Shown: positions 1 through 9,629, counted from the first letter of the stretch. The stretch is DNA of 64,000 nt from Arsenophonus sp. aPb (GCF_029873475.1 NZ_CP123499.1:2542001-2606000); one strand, 5' to 3'. Notes: generated by a model from the letters alone, not told the origin. Made by a program: numbers and translations.

Positions 1-402
1 GGCTGTATAGGTTAAACTCATTGGCCCTCGGGTTGTATCTCCACCAATAAGCTGCATTTCATAGTAATTAAGCTGTTCAAATAAGCTAGAACTAAATCTT
101 GCCAGCCAATCTTCATTGATTTCTGGCAATGTCAACGCCAAAGAAACCCAGGCAGGATCGGCACCCATAGCGGCTAAATCACTTAAATTAACCGCCAAAG
201 ATTTATAGGCCAAATCTTCTGGTGAAATACTATCAAGGAAATGGATACCCGCAACTAGTGTATCAGTAGTAATCGCTAATTGCTGTTTTTCCGGTATTGT
301 TATCAATGCACAATCATCACCAATACCGATATTAACGTCATGCCGATTTTGCTGTTGACGATTAAAGTAACGCGCGATGATATCAAATTCGCCACAAACC
401 AT
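1..402 (-). CDS. thiL: thiamine-monophosphate kinase ThiL (C-terminal part outside window)
   Basis: ThiL phosphorylates thiamine monophosphate to thiamine diphosphate in the cytoplasm. The reading frame on the minus strand begins at an ATG at 402 with MVCGEFDIIARYF and is still open at base 1, so about 134 N-terminal residues are visible. They carry the hallmarks of the family: the ATP/Mg-binding GIGDDCALI, the DTLVAG segment, the NLSDLAAMGADP motif and GGDTTRGP. It lies about 100 bases downstream of nusB on the same strand, the same nusB-thiL order as in E. coli. The identification is firm; only the 3' end is missing. Confidence 0.96.
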   Translation of the reverse strand, partial: MVCGEFDIIARYFNRQQQNRHDVNIGIGDDCALITIPEKQQLAITTDTLVAGIHFLDSISPEDLAYKSLAVNLSDLAAMGADPAWVSLALTLPEINEDWLARFSSSLFEQLNYYEMQLIGGDTTRGPMSLTYTA

Positions 403-501
403 AATAATATTCCAATATACTATGCTCCGATTGCTATAAGGCTTATCACACTACCTTATAATCAAAATGAACATCAGATTATTCGAAAAGCCTGAACACT
501 A

Positions 502-915
502 TTACTTCTTACGTACAATAGCAACAACTTTATCGAGGGCACCATTGATAAATTTGTGACTCTCCTCGGCACCAAAAACTTTTGCTAATTCAATTGCTTC
601 ATTAATAGCAACTTTATAAGGTACATCATTACGGTAACAGAGTTCAAACATCGCTAAACGTAAAACCGCTTTCTCTACCTGACCAAGTTCTCCCAATTGA
701 CGAGAAAGGTAAGGAGCCATTTTTTTATCGAGTTCCGACACATGCGTTGAAACGCCATTAAGTAGCTCACGGAAGTAAGTCACATCAACATCTGACATAT
801 CCTGTTCAGATAAAAATTCCTCTGTAACATCAGCAATACTATTACCCGATAATTGCCACGAATAAATCGCCTGAACAGCACACTCACGCGCGCGATGACG
901 AGCAGCAGGTTTCAC
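502..915 (-). CDS. nusB: transcription antitermination factor NusB
   Basis: NusB is an all-helical RNA-binding protein that forms a heterodimer with NusE (S10) on boxA RNA and supports antitermination in rRNA operons. The 137-residue length is normal for the family (139 in E. coli). The start KPAARHRARECAVQAIYSWQ matches the basic N-terminus and first helix, and the C-terminal part has the conserved AINEAIELAKVFG and KFINGALDKV segments. It starts 23 bases after the ribE stop, so ribE-nusB-thiL probably form one transcript. Confidence 0.98.
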   Translation of the reverse strand: MKPAARHRARECAVQAIYSWQLSGNSIADVTEEFLSEQDMSDVDVTYFRELLNGVSTHVSELDKKMAPYLSRQLGELGQVEKAVLRLAMFELCYRNDVPYKVAINEAIELAKVFGAEESHKFINGALDKVVAIVRKK

Positions 916-938
916 AAAATTCCCCTTAAATAAAATAG

Positions 939-1409
939 TTAGCCTTTAATGGCCTGAATTACATTAACCATTTCCAGCGCAGCTAACGCAGCATCAGCAC
1001 CTTTATTCCCTGCTTTTGTACCTGCACGCTCAATGGCCTGCTCAATATCCTCGGTGGTTAATACACCAAAGGCAACCGGAATATTACTTGTCATCGCGAC
1101 ATTAGAAAGTCCAGCACTACATTCACCGGCAACATAGTCAAAATGTGGGGTTGCACCACGTATGACGCTAGCAAGAGCAACGACTGCATCATATTTTTTC
1201 GTTTCTACTAATGTTTTAATCGTCAATGGCAGTTCATAAGCACCAGGTACCCAAACTACCGTGATGTTTTCTGTTGCAACTTGGCCAACACGCTCTAAGG
1301 TATCCATAGCGCCTTCGAGCAAGCTATTGTTGATAAAATGATTAAAACGTGCAATAGCTATTGCTATACGAGCTTTAGGTGCCGCTACCGTACCTTTTAT
1401 TACCTTCAT
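939..1409 (-). CDS. ribE: 6,7-dimethyl-8-ribityllumazine synthase
   Basis: This enzyme (RibH in other nomenclatures) condenses a ribityl-aminouracil with dihydroxybutanone phosphate to give lumazine, the penultimate step of riboflavin synthesis. The 156 residues match the usual length. Visible signatures are ARFNHFINNSLLEGA near the N-terminus, VPGAYELP, and the substrate-binding GATPHFDYVAGE that includes the catalytic histidine. The ATG at 1409 is preceded by an AAGGAAGG-like ribosome-binding site. It is co-oriented with ribD upstream (193 bases away) and nusB downstream. No FMN riboswitch was recognised in front of it. Confidence 0.98.
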   Translation of the reverse strand: MKVIKGTVAAPKARIAIAIARFNHFINNSLLEGAMDTLERVGQVATENITVVWVPGAYELPLTIKTLVETKKYDAVVALASVIRGATPHFDYVAGECSAGLSNVAMTSNIPVAFGVLTTEDIEQAIERAGTKAGNKGADAALAALEMVNVIQAIKG

Positions 1410-1602
1410 AGCCTTCCTTAAAATACTAATTATTCTCTACACAAACGACAATTTTACCATATTCTTTTATATACTGCGCTGCTGAATTTAACTAACTTTA
1501 AAATAGGTAATTAGGAACGCTAAATTGAATTAATTGAAGATTATATTACTTTAACAATACTACTACGCTCTATTAAGCTAACCAGCTAACGAAAATATGA
1601 CA

Positions 1603-2712
1603 TCACAATGGGCGCAGTGTTAAACGTAAATCAGTGCCAATAAGTTCAATATTAATAAATTCAAACGCAGGTGCATCTTTCAATTTTTGTAATTCTGGAA
1701 TATTAATTAATCCTCTAGCGCTTTCACCTAAAATTTTAGGGGCCACGTAAACAATCAATTCATCGACTAAGCCTAGTGTCAACAAAGCGCCGGCAAGTGT
1801 TGGCCCGCTTTCGACCCAAATTGAATTAATATTACGTTTAGCCAACTGCATCATCAGCAAAACTAGATCAATTCCTTTTCCGTAGGTCGGGATGGTTATT
1901 TGTTCAACATTACCACCCCAATTTTGCGCAATGGGATTCGGGCGAATAAGCCAACATTCACCAGCTGATTTTGTAACAAAATGTTCTGGTTTTACTTGAT
2001 TATTGCGATCCAAAACAATTCTTATTGGCTGGCGCAGGTGATCTTTAGGATAAATATTTTGTAGTTCTGGCGCGAAATCTGTCCAACGGACATTTAAAGC
2101 AGGATTATCAGCTAAAACAGTGGCACTGGTGGTTAAAATTGCGCTCGCTTGGGCTCTAAAACTCTGTACATCCTGACGAGCTGCTGGCGAAGTAATCCAC
2201 TTACTTTCACCTGATGCGAGGGCTGTCCGCCCATCAAGTGATGCAGCTAATTTAAGTTGAACATAGGGGAAACCAGTTCGCATCCTTTTTAAAAAGCCTT
2301 GATTTAACTGCTCAGCTTCATCAATTAGTAAACCATGTACTACTTCGATCCCAGCCTGCTGTAATTTTAGTAAACCTCGTCCTGCAACCTGAGGATTTGG
2401 ATCTTGCATCGCGACAACAACACGCCGAATACCTGCACTAATTAACGCATCTGCACAAGGCGGAGTTTTACCATAATGGCTACAGGGTTCTAATGTGACA
2501 TATGCGGTTGCTCCGTGAGCTTTTTCACCGGCCATTTGTAAAGCATAAATTTCCGCATGGGCTCCGCCTGATTTACAATGAAAACCTTCTCCCACAACTT
2601 CACCATCACGTACAATGACGCAGCCTACATTTGGGTTAGGTGAGGTGGTAAATCGTCCCTGCTTGGCCAATGACAACGCACGGCTCATAAACTGCTTATC
2701 AAAGGCGGTCAT
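1603..2712 (-). CDS. ribD: bifunctional pyrimidine deaminase/reductase RibD
   Basis: RibD carries out the second and third steps of riboflavin synthesis: deamination of the pyrimidine intermediate, then NADPH-dependent reduction of its ribose side chain. The N-terminal deaminase domain (about residues 1-145) has the zinc motif HAEIYAL followed by EPCSHYGKTPPC. The C-terminal reductase domain (about 146-369) contains KLAASLDGRTALASGESKWI and GPTLAGALL. The length is normal (367 in E. coli). It starts 8 bases after the nrdR stop, reproducing the conserved nrdR-ribD-ribE-nusB order. Confidence 0.97.
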   Translation of the reverse strand: MTAFDKQFMSRALSLAKQGRFTTSPNPNVGCVIVRDGEVVGEGFHCKSGGAHAEIYALQMAGEKAHGATAYVTLEPCSHYGKTPPCADALISAGIRRVVVAMQDPNPQVAGRGLLKLQQAGIEVVHGLLIDEAEQLNQGFLKRMRTGFPYVQLKLAASLDGRTALASGESKWITSPAARQDVQSFRAQASAILTTSATVLADNPALNVRWTDFAPELQNIYPKDHLRQPIRIVLDRNNQVKPEHFVTKSAGECWLIRPNPIAQNWGGNVEQITIPTYGKGIDLVLLMMQLAKRNINSIWVESGPTLAGALLTLGLVDELIVYVAPKILGESARGLINIPELQKLKDAPAFEFINIELIGTDLRLTLRPL

Positions 2713-2720
2713 TTTTACTA

Positions 2721-3170
2721 TTAATCCTGTAACTTAGCAATTTCTTCGCCAAATTCACGAATATCTTCAAAACTACGATAAACCGAAGCAAAGCGTATGT
2801 AAGCAACTTTATCTAGCTTTTTCAATTCATCCATGACAATTTTCCCAATCATTTTCGCTGGAATTTCTCGCTCTCCAGTTGCGCGAAGTTGTGATTTTAT
2901 ATTGTTAATAGCGGTTTCCACATCATCAGAACTTACCGGGCGTTTTTCTAATGCTTTTTGCATACCTCGTCTAAGTTTGTGTTCATCAAATGACTCACGT
3001 ACATCATCGCTTTTTACTACCCGCGGCATAACTAATTCAGCCACTTCAAAAGTCGTAAAACGCTCATGACATTCAAGACATTGTCGACGACGACGAACCT
3101 GCGAACCATCGCCAACCAGTCGTGAATCAATCACTTTGGTATCTACAGCGGTGCAAAATGGGCAATGCAT
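2721..3170 (-). CDS. nrdR: transcriptional repressor NrdR
   Basis: NrdR is a zinc-finger and ATP-cone repressor of ribonucleotide reductase operons that senses dATP/ATP. The 149-residue length equals that of E. coli NrdR. The N-terminal zinc ribbon is formed by CPFC and CLEC, with the RRRR/RFTTFE segment between it and the ATP-cone (about residues 49-139, beginning VVKSDDVRESFDEHKL). It is the first gene of the nrdR-ribD-ribE-nusB-thiL block and is separated from the secDF operon upstream by a terminator. Confidence 0.98.
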   Translation of the reverse strand: MHCPFCTAVDTKVIDSRLVGDGSQVRRRRQCLECHERFTTFEVAELVMPRVVKSDDVRESFDEHKLRRGMQKALEKRPVSSDDVETAINNIKSQLRATGEREIPAKMIGKIVMDELKKLDKVAYIRFASVYRSFEDIREFGEEIAKLQD

Positions 3171-3221
3171 AAAATTTCCTGATTTTAGGGTCCGGTTTTT
3201 CAGTTTAACTCAGCTATCAAT

Positions 3222-3255
3222 GAAAAACACCCTGCTAGCGCAATCTAACAGGGTG
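3222..3255 (-). terminator. rho-independent terminator of the secDF operon
   Basis: CACCCTG (3228-3234) pairs with CAGGGTG (3249-3255). Read on the minus strand, the stem is followed by a run of five T. It lies 20 bases after the secF stop codon and before nrdR. Confidence 0.8.
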
Positions 3256-3275
3256 CAAGTTAACAAAATTTACCT

Positions 3276-4250
3276 TTAAGGCAGTAGAGAATGTTGATCT
3301 GCTCCCTCTTTTTCCACTTTAGGAGGGATCAAATGTTCTCGTTTCATTCCCATCTTTAATGCTAAAGCAGAAGCAACATAAATTGAAGAAACGGTTCCAA
3401 TCGTCACTCCAATTAACATAACTAGAGAAAATCCTTTCAGTATTGAACCCCCAAAAAGATAGAGCATCAGTACCACTAATAAAGAAGTTCCTGATGTAAT
3501 AAGTGTTCGACTCAATGTTTGTGTTAATGAAACGTTCACTATTTCGTAAGATGTACCACGACGTATCTTGCGGAAATTTTCACGAATACGATCAGAAACA
3601 ACAATGCTGTCATTTAAGGAATAACCAATAACCGACATTAATGAAGCAACGATAGTCATATCAACTTCAATCTGAAAAAGTGACACAATACCCAATGTAA
3701 TAACCACATCATGAGCTAATGATATTACCGCTCCGGCAGCTAGACGCCATTCAAAACGGAAACCAACGTAAATCAAAATACAGATCAAAGCTGCTAAAAG
3801 TGCCATTGCTCCGGTTTGAGCTAATTCACTACCAACACTTGGCCCAACAAACTCGATGCGCTTAACCGTTGCTTGTTCATCGACATTTTTGTTAATCACT
3901 GAAATAATAGACTTACCGATTTCTTTACCTGCCACGCCTTCAGTGGGAGGCAACCGGATCATAATATCTCGGCTGCTACCAAAATTTTGGATCAGTGGTT
4001 CCCGATAGCCATTATTCGCTAAACTAGCTCTAATTTTATCAAGATCCGCAGGTTGACTGAGATTAATTTCAATAACTGTCCCGCCGGTAAAATCTAATCC
4101 CCAGTTAAAACCTTTCAATGATATGACCGTAATTGAAAGAATAAACAAAGCAATTGAGATAGCAAATGCTAAATAATCCCAACGCATAAAATCGATAACT
4201 TTACGGCCATGATTTAACTGTTCTACTGTGTAATCTTGCGCCACAACCAC
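3276..4250 (-). CDS. secF: protein translocase subunit SecF
   Basis: SecF works with SecD and YajC in the inner membrane, using the proton motive force to pull preproteins released by SecYEG. The 324 residues match E. coli (323). There is one N-terminal membrane segment (about residues 24-44), a periplasmic domain beginning GLDFTGGTVIEI, then five C-terminal membrane segments with the conserved SVIGYSLNDSIVVSDRIREN loop (the proton-path region of RND-type proteins). It begins 5 bases after secD, indicating translational coupling, and is the last gene of its operon. Confidence 0.98.
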   Translation of the reverse strand: MVVAQDYTVEQLNHGRKVIDFMRWDYLAFAISIALFILSITVISLKGFNWGLDFTGGTVIEINLSQPADLDKIRASLANNGYREPLIQNFGSSRDIMIRLPPTEGVAGKEIGKSIISVINKNVDEQATVKRIEFVGPSVGSELAQTGAMALLAALICILIYVGFRFEWRLAAGAVISLAHDVVITLGIVSLFQIEVDMTIVASLMSVIGYSLNDSIVVSDRIRENFRKIRRGTSYEIVNVSLTQTLSRTLITSGTSLLVVLMLYLFGGSILKGFSLVMLIGVTIGTVSSIYVASALALKMGMKREHLIPPKVEKEGADQHSLLP

Positions 4251-4255
4251 GCTCC

Positions 4256-6103
4256 TTAAATAGACAGCTTTTTAATACGTTTACCACCATACAATAAGTT
4301 CACAATAGCACGTGTACCTACAATGGCAGTAAACATGGAGGTGGCAATACCAATCGCCGTAGTAATGGCAAAGCCCTTAATTGAGCCGGTGCCTACCGCA
4401 TACAAAATGGTTGCCGTGATCACAGTTGTCAAATTCGCGTCTAAAATACTGGAAAATGCCCCTTTGTAACCTTCATGTATCGCTTGCTGTATAGAACGAC
4501 CATTTTTTAGCTCTTCTTTAATACGTTCATTAATCAATACATTAGCATCAACAGCAACAGCAAGCGTCAAAACAATACCCGCAATTCCCGGCATGGTTAA
4601 AGTGGCTCCCGGTAATAGCGACATAATCCCCATAATGAGGATCAAGTTTGCTAACAACGCGGAACTGGCAATCAGACCAAATTTGCGATAATAAATGACC
4701 ATAAATAGCACAGAAGCTAACAAACCAGCTAATGATGCTTTCATTCCTTGCTCAATATTTTGCAATCCTAATGTTGGCCCAATTGTGCGTTCTTCAACAA
4801 TTTGAATAGGGGCGATCAATGCACCAGCGCGTAGTAATAAAGATAATTGACGAGCTTCCGTTGGATTACTGATACCGGTAATACGAAATTTGCTACCAAA
4901 GCGAGCAGAAATTCTGGCGACATTAATGACTTTCTCATCTTTTACCAAAATAGCACGACCATTGGCATCCTTTCTTCCGCTATCTTTATATTCAACAAAT
5001 AAGGTTGCCATCAATTTGTCCTGATTATCACGCGTAAAATCAGACATAATAGAGCCACCAACACTATCCAGACCAATGCTTACTTGTGGGCTTCCCATTT
5101 CATCCAAATCTGATGTCGAATCAGTAATGTGATCGCCTGTCAAAATAACGCGTTTATAAAGAACAACCGGTTCACCATCACGCGTATATTTTATCTCAGA
5201 ATCACCCGGAATATGGCCACGTTGAATAGCCGAACTGTCTATACCGACATTAACTAAACGAAACTCCAGCGTTGCAGTTGCACCGAGAATCTCTTTTGCT
5301 CGCGCTGTATCTTGGATACCCGGTAATTCAACGACAATACGGGAAGCCCCCTGACGTTGTACCAATGGTTCGGCAACACCTAATTGGTTAACTCGGTTAC
5401 GGATAATATTAATATTTTGTGATACTGCATAATTACGCGCTTCACGGATCCGATCATCTGTCATTACTGCCGTTAATATATTGTTGTTGCCCGTAGTAAA
5501 AACTAAATCGCGATAACGTGGTGTCAAATAAGATTCGGCTTGCGAGCGATCACTATCATCGCGAAAACGAATCTCAACGCCGTAATTATCTATTTTACGT
5601 ATTGTTGAATATGAGATCCCTTTTTCACGTAAATCACTACGCAGGCCATCCATATTCTGCTCTTGTAATTTACCCAACGCCGTTTCCATATCCACTTCCA
5701 TTAAGAAGTGAACACCACCACGCAAATCTAACCCTAATTTCATGGGTTCTCCGCCCAATGCCCTTAACCAATGAGGGGTAGCAGGTGCCAAATTTAACGC
5801 CACAATATACTGCTCGCCTAAACCGGCAACTAGGCTTTCGCGTGCATGCAGCTGGACATCTGGATTATCAAAACGAGCAAGAATTACACCATTTTCCAGT
5901 GCAATTGATTTACTTTCGATTTTCTCTTTCTTTAAAATATTGCGAACCTGATCCATAGTCTGTTCATTGGCAGCGGTGCCCCGCACGCCAGTAATCTGAA
6001 CAGCCGGATCTTCTCCATAAAGATTGGGAAGCGCATACAGCAGACCGATGAGTAACGCAGCGATCAGCATCAAATACTTCCACAAAGGATAACGATTTAG
6101 CAC
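4256..6103 (-). CDS. secD: protein translocase subunit SecD
   Basis: SecD is the larger subunit of the SecDF motor that aids the late, periplasmic stage of Sec export. At 615 residues it has exactly the E. coli length. An N-terminal membrane helix is followed by the large periplasmic P1 domain (including LGLDLRGGVHFLMEVD), and five C-terminal membrane helices contain AVAVDANVLINERIKEEL, the D-containing signature of the proton pathway. It lies between yajC (27 bases upstream) and secF (5 bases downstream) as in E. coli. Confidence 0.98.
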   Translation of the reverse strand: MLNRYPLWKYLMLIAALLIGLLYALPNLYGEDPAVQITGVRGTAANEQTMDQVRNILKKEKIESKSIALENGVILARFDNPDVQLHARESLVAGLGEQYIVALNLAPATPHWLRALGGEPMKLGLDLRGGVHFLMEVDMETALGKLQEQNMDGLRSDLREKGISYSTIRKIDNYGVEIRFRDDSDRSQAESYLTPRYRDLVFTTGNNNILTAVMTDDRIREARNYAVSQNINIIRNRVNQLGVAEPLVQRQGASRIVVELPGIQDTARAKEILGATATLEFRLVNVGIDSSAIQRGHIPGDSEIKYTRDGEPVVLYKRVILTGDHITDSTSDLDEMGSPQVSIGLDSVGGSIMSDFTRDNQDKLMATLFVEYKDSGRKDANGRAILVKDEKVINVARISARFGSKFRITGISNPTEARQLSLLLRAGALIAPIQIVEERTIGPTLGLQNIEQGMKASLAGLLASVLFMVIYYRKFGLIASSALLANLILIMGIMSLLPGATLTMPGIAGIVLTLAVAVDANVLINERIKEELKNGRSIQQAIHEGYKGAFSSILDANLTTVITATILYAVGTGSIKGFAITTAIGIATSMFTAIVGTRAIVNLLYGGKRIKKLSI

Positions 6104-6130
6104 GGCAATTCCCTTCGGGAAAATCAGAAA

Positions 6131-6466
6131 TTAGATAGACTTCATTGTACCTTTTGGTAGTACAGCAGCAACGAAATCACGTTTAATGGTTACTTCATTG
6201 GTGTCATTTAATGCGACAACAATATAACCTGTTTCAGATACTTTGGTGACACGGCCAATTAATCCACCGGTTGTTAGTACCTCATCACCTTTAGAAATAG
6301 AATCCATTAATTTTTTGTGCTCTTTAGCTCGCTTCTGCTGTGGGCGTAAAATCATAAAATAAAAAATCAATCCGAAAACAACCAGCATGATGATCAAAGA
6401 GTATGGGTTTCCTTGCGCCTGACCACCCGCTGAAGCGACTGCTTCAGAAATAAACAAATTCATCAA
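6131..6466 (-). CDS. yajC: Sec translocon accessory protein YajC
   Basis: YajC is a small inner-membrane protein that copurifies with SecD-SecF. The 111 residues (110 in E. coli) contain one membrane helix (about 22-42, ending FYFMILRPQQKRAKEH) followed by a basic cytosolic stretch and a small beta domain (GDEVLTTGGLIGRV). It sits between tgt and secD on the same strand, its expected place in the tgt-yajC-secD-secF operon. Confidence 0.98.
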   Translation of the reverse strand: MMNLFISEAVASAGGQAQGNPYSLIIMLVVFGLIFYFMILRPQQKRAKEHKKLMDSISKGDEVLTTGGLIGRVTKVSETGYIVVALNDTNEVTIKRDFVAAVLPKGTMKSI

Positions 6467-6569
6467 AATTTCCTCATTGTGATTAAAACTATATTTCTAA
6501 CTCAAAAATTAATCCAAACCAATAAATCCTACACTGATTTGATTCAATTAGCACGACTGAAATTATACT

Positions 6570-7688
6570 CTAATTTGATGAAATCGATTTATTGATTCGT
6601 CGATAAAACTCTATCGCAAAAGCCTCAAATTCACCTTTCTCTATCGCTTGTCGAATTTCAGCCATTAGCCGTTGATAATAACGCAAATTGTGTAAGGTAT
6701 TAAGCCTGGCACCAAGAATTTCATTACATCGGTCAAGATGATGTAAATAAGCACGGCTATAGTTAGAGCAAGTATAGCAGTCACAATGGGCATCTAGTGG
6801 CGCAGTATCCGATTTATATTTAGCATTCCGGATTTTAATTACCCCTTCAGTGACAAATAAATGGCCATTTCGTGCATTACGGGTTGGCATTACGCAATCA
6901 AACATATCAATACCGCGACGAACCCCTTCAATCAGATCCTCCGGTTTTCCGACGCCCATTAAATAGCGTGGTTTATCCTGCGGGATTTGTGGGCAAACAT
7001 GCTCTAAAATACGGTGCATATCCTCTTTCGGCTCCCCCACGGCTAAACCGCCAACCGCATAGCCATCAAAACCAATCTCGACCAGGCCTTTTACTGATAT
7101 ATCACGTAAATCCGGGTAAACACTGCCCTGAATAATGCCAAAAAGCGCATTTTTATTAGCTAACTCATCAAATCGTTGACGACTACGTTTTGCCCAACGA
7201 AGGGACATCTCCATCGACTTTTTAGCATACTCCCAATTTGCTGGATAAGGCGTACATTCATCAAAAATCATGACAATATCCGAACCCAGATCATACTGAA
7301 TTTCCATTGATTTTTCAGGGCTAAGGAAAATTTTTTCACCATTGATTGGATGACGAAAATCGACACCCTCTTCTTTAATTTTACGCATCGCACCAAGGCT
7401 AAAAACCTGAAATCCACCTGAATCAGTCAAAATTGGTCCTTGCCATTGCATAAAATCATGCAAATCACCATGTAATTTCATTATCTCTTGCCCGGGGCGC
7501 AACCATAAATGAAAAGTATTGCCTAACAGAATCTGTGCTCCGGTTTGTTTAACTTCTTCCGGCGTCATACCCTTAACTGTGCCATAAGTACCAACCGGCA
7601 TAAAAGCAGGCGTTTCTACTATGCCACGCTCAAAAATCAAACGACCTCGGCGAGCTTGGCCATCTTGGGTTTGTAATTCATATTTCAC
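6570..7688 (-). CDS. tgt: queuine tRNA-ribosyltransferase
   Basis: Tgt exchanges guanine-34 of GUN-anticodon tRNAs for preQ1, the committed step that places queuosine. The 372-residue protein has the substrate-pocket DSGGFQVFSLG, the nucleophile region MFDCVMPTRNARNGH and the zinc site HCDCYTCSNYSRAYLHHL (three Cys and one His). Length is normal (375 in E. coli). Together with queA upstream it covers consecutive steps of queuosine synthesis, and the genes share the strand. Confidence 0.98.
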   Translation of the reverse strand: MKYELQTQDGQARRGRLIFERGIVETPAFMPVGTYGTVKGMTPEEVKQTGAQILLGNTFHLWLRPGQEIMKLHGDLHDFMQWQGPILTDSGGFQVFSLGAMRKIKEEGVDFRHPINGEKIFLSPEKSMEIQYDLGSDIVMIFDECTPYPANWEYAKKSMEMSLRWAKRSRQRFDELANKNALFGIIQGSVYPDLRDISVKGLVEIGFDGYAVGGLAVGEPKEDMHRILEHVCPQIPQDKPRYLMGVGKPEDLIEGVRRGIDMFDCVMPTRNARNGHLFVTEGVIKIRNAKYKSDTAPLDAHCDCYTCSNYSRAYLHHLDRCNEILGARLNTLHNLRYYQRLMAEIRQAIEKGEFEAFAIEFYRRINKSISSN

Positions 7689-7730
7689 TTTGCCTCTCCA
7701 ACATCAGAAAAACAGTCCAATGTGTTATTT

Positions 7731-7754
7731 ATCAATTTAGTTAACTAAATTGAT
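7731..7754. repeat. 24-bp perfect palindrome between queA and tgt
   Basis: ATCAATTTAG, a central TTAA, then CTAAATTGAT form a perfect inverted repeat in the 88-base queA-tgt gap. No T-run follows on the minus strand, so it is not a classical terminator. It could be a processing hairpin or a protein-binding site; function is unknown. Confidence 0.6.
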
Positions 7755-7776
7755 GATGTTAATTATCGGGTAATAA

Positions 7777-8847
7777 CTAGTCAGCCACTTTTTCACTCAC
7801 TGCCTTAGGATTATGCGTGATAAACATGGCATCACCATAACTAAAAAAGCGATACTTCTCTGCGATTGCTTTTTGGTAGGCATTCATCGTATTTTGATAA
7901 CCAGCAAAAGCAGATACCAACATGATCAAAGTGGATTCAGGTAAATGGAAATTAGTAATTAATGCATCGACAATTTGAAAATGAAAGCCTGGATAAATAA
8001 AAATTCGAGTATCAGCAAAAAAGGGAGCAATAATACCTTCTTTACAGGCGCTCGCCGCACTTTCTAAAGCTCGAATTGAAGTTGTGCCAACCGCGATAAC
8101 CCGTTTACCTCTCGCTTTACATGCCAATATTGCATCAACAACCTCTTGCGATACTTCAACATATTCTGCATGCATGGTATGTTCAGCAACATTTTCCACT
8201 CGAACAGGTTGAAATGTGCCTGCACCAACGTGCAGCGTCACAAATGCCATTGCCACCCCTTTTTGCCGCAGCGCCGCGAGTAATGATTGATCAAAATGTA
8301 AACCTGCCGTGGGCGCAGCAACTGCACCAGGTCGTTGGCCATAAACCGTTTGATATAGTGTTCTATCAACCTCTTCATCAGGACGAGCAATGTAGGGAGG
8401 TAATGGCATATGGCCAATATCATTTAAGATAGCTAACACATCACGCTGATCCTGAAAAGCAATTTCAAATAATGTATCGTGTCTTGCTAACATAATAGCT
8501 TTGACGCTTTCATCATCACCTAATAATAATTCAGCGCCAACCTTTGGTGCTTTAGAAGCACGAACATGTGCCAAAACTCGGTGGGTATCTAACATGCGCT
8601 CAATTAATACTTCAATTTTGCCACCAGACATTTTACGGCCATAAAGACGTGCCGGTATAACCTGCGTATTATTGAAAACTAGCAGATCACCTGATTCTAA
8701 TTTATCAACAATATCAGTAAAAATACCATGAGCCAGTTCACCAGTTGAACCGTCTAAAGAAAGTAGCCGGCAATGACTACGTTTGGCTAAGGGATAATGG
8801 GCTATTAATTCATCAGGTAATTTAAAAGCAAAATCAGAGACACGCAT
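7777..8847 (-). CDS. queA: S-adenosylmethionine:tRNA ribosyltransferase-isomerase QueA
   Basis: QueA transfers and isomerises the ribosyl part of SAM onto preQ1-tRNA, giving epoxyqueuosine. The 356 residues equal the family length. Recognisable segments are MRVSDFAFKLPDELIA at the start, FNNTQVIPARLYG, PGAVAAPTAGLHFD and NFHLPESTLIMLVSAFAG. It is the first gene of the queA-tgt-yajC-secDF cluster, and is divergent from acpH, from which it is separated by about 107 bases. Confidence 0.98.
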   Translation of the reverse strand: MRVSDFAFKLPDELIAHYPLAKRSHCRLLSLDGSTGELAHGIFTDIVDKLESGDLLVFNNTQVIPARLYGRKMSGGKIEVLIERMLDTHRVLAHVRASKAPKVGAELLLGDDESVKAIMLARHDTLFEIAFQDQRDVLAILNDIGHMPLPPYIARPDEEVDRTLYQTVYGQRPGAVAAPTAGLHFDQSLLAALRQKGVAMAFVTLHVGAGTFQPVRVENVAEHTMHAEYVEVSQEVVDAILACKARGKRVIAVGTTSIRALESAASACKEGIIAPFFADTRIFIYPGFHFQIVDALITNFHLPESTLIMLVSAFAGYQNTMNAYQKAIAEKYRFFSYGDAMFITHNPKAVSEKVAD

Positions 8848-8954
8848 TTCTTTATACTATTTGATCAAAACAAGCGCACTAGTCTAGTGCGACGATAAAA
8901 ACAGTGCAACAAATAAGCATCACGAAAATTAAAAAATTCACTTATAATGACACT

Positions 8955-9569
8955 ATGAATTTTCTTGCACACTTGCATTTAGCTCAACGAGCTCAAAGTT
9001 CCTTATTAGGAAATTTAATGGCGGATTTCGTTCGCGGTAATCCTGATGGTTTGTATTCACCAGATGTTGTGGCCGGGATCAGAATGCATCGCCAAGTAGA
9101 TAAATTTACCGATCAACACCCCATTGTGATTAATGCAAAGCAACTTTTTCGGCCGCCATACCGTCGAGTCGCCGCGATTACTCTCGATTTAGTTTGGGAT
9201 CATTTTCTCGCTTTATACTGGGATCAAATCGAATCAAAGCAAACTCTATCCCAATTTGTTCATTATGCCCGCCAGCAAATTGAGCCAAACTTATATTATA
9301 CCCCTGAGAAATTTCAAGAATTAAATGAGTATTTATGGTCACAAAACTGGCTCATTCGTTATGCAGAGCCTGAATATATTAGTGATGTATTAAACAGCAT
9401 GGCGCGCAGACGGCCTAAACTAGTTGATTTAATCGGTTCCTTTGATGACTTTATTCTGCATTACTCGCATTTTTCTACTTTCTTTTGGCAATTTTATCCA
9501 GAAATGATCACCTTTGCTGAAACTCGAACAGCAAAAACAACGCTATTAATGAAAACAAATAAACCCTAG
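8955..9569 (+). CDS. acpH: acyl carrier protein phosphodiesterase AcpH
   Basis: AcpH removes the 4'-phosphopantetheine group from holo-ACP. The frame is open further upstream, but the conserved family start MNFLAHLHLA is at 8955, giving 204 residues (193 in E. coli). Typical segments follow: LLGNLMADFVRG, IRMHRQVDKFTD and LDLVWDHFLA, which provide the metal-binding H and D residues of this HD-like fold. Its stop codon overlaps a bidirectional terminator shared with brnQ. The neighbourhood queA-acpH-brnQ resembles E. coli. Confidence 0.95.
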   Translation: MNFLAHLHLAQRAQSSLLGNLMADFVRGNPDGLYSPDVVAGIRMHRQVDKFTDQHPIVINAKQLFRPPYRRVAAITLDLVWDHFLALYWDQIESKQTLSQFVHYARQQIEPNLYYTPEKFQELNEYLWSQNWLIRYAEPEYISDVLNSMARRRPKLVDLIGSFDDFILHYSHFSTFFWQFYPEMITFAETRTAKTTLLMKTNKP

Positions 9570-9589
9570 CTGATTCAGGACTAGGGTTT
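9561..9589. terminator. bidirectional terminator between acpH and brnQ
   Basis: AAACCCTAG (9561-9569) pairs with CTAGGGTTT (9581-9589). The left arm includes the acpH stop codon. Flanking T and A runs make it usable from both sides of this convergent pair. Confidence 0.75.
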
Positions 9590-9629
9590 GTCACTATTAA
9601 ATTATACCCTTCAGGCATCTCACTTTATA

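Noticed and set aside
1410..1602. FMN riboswitch before ribE
   Set aside because: No recognisable RFN-element motifs or multi-stem arrangement; the region is plain AT-rich sequence.
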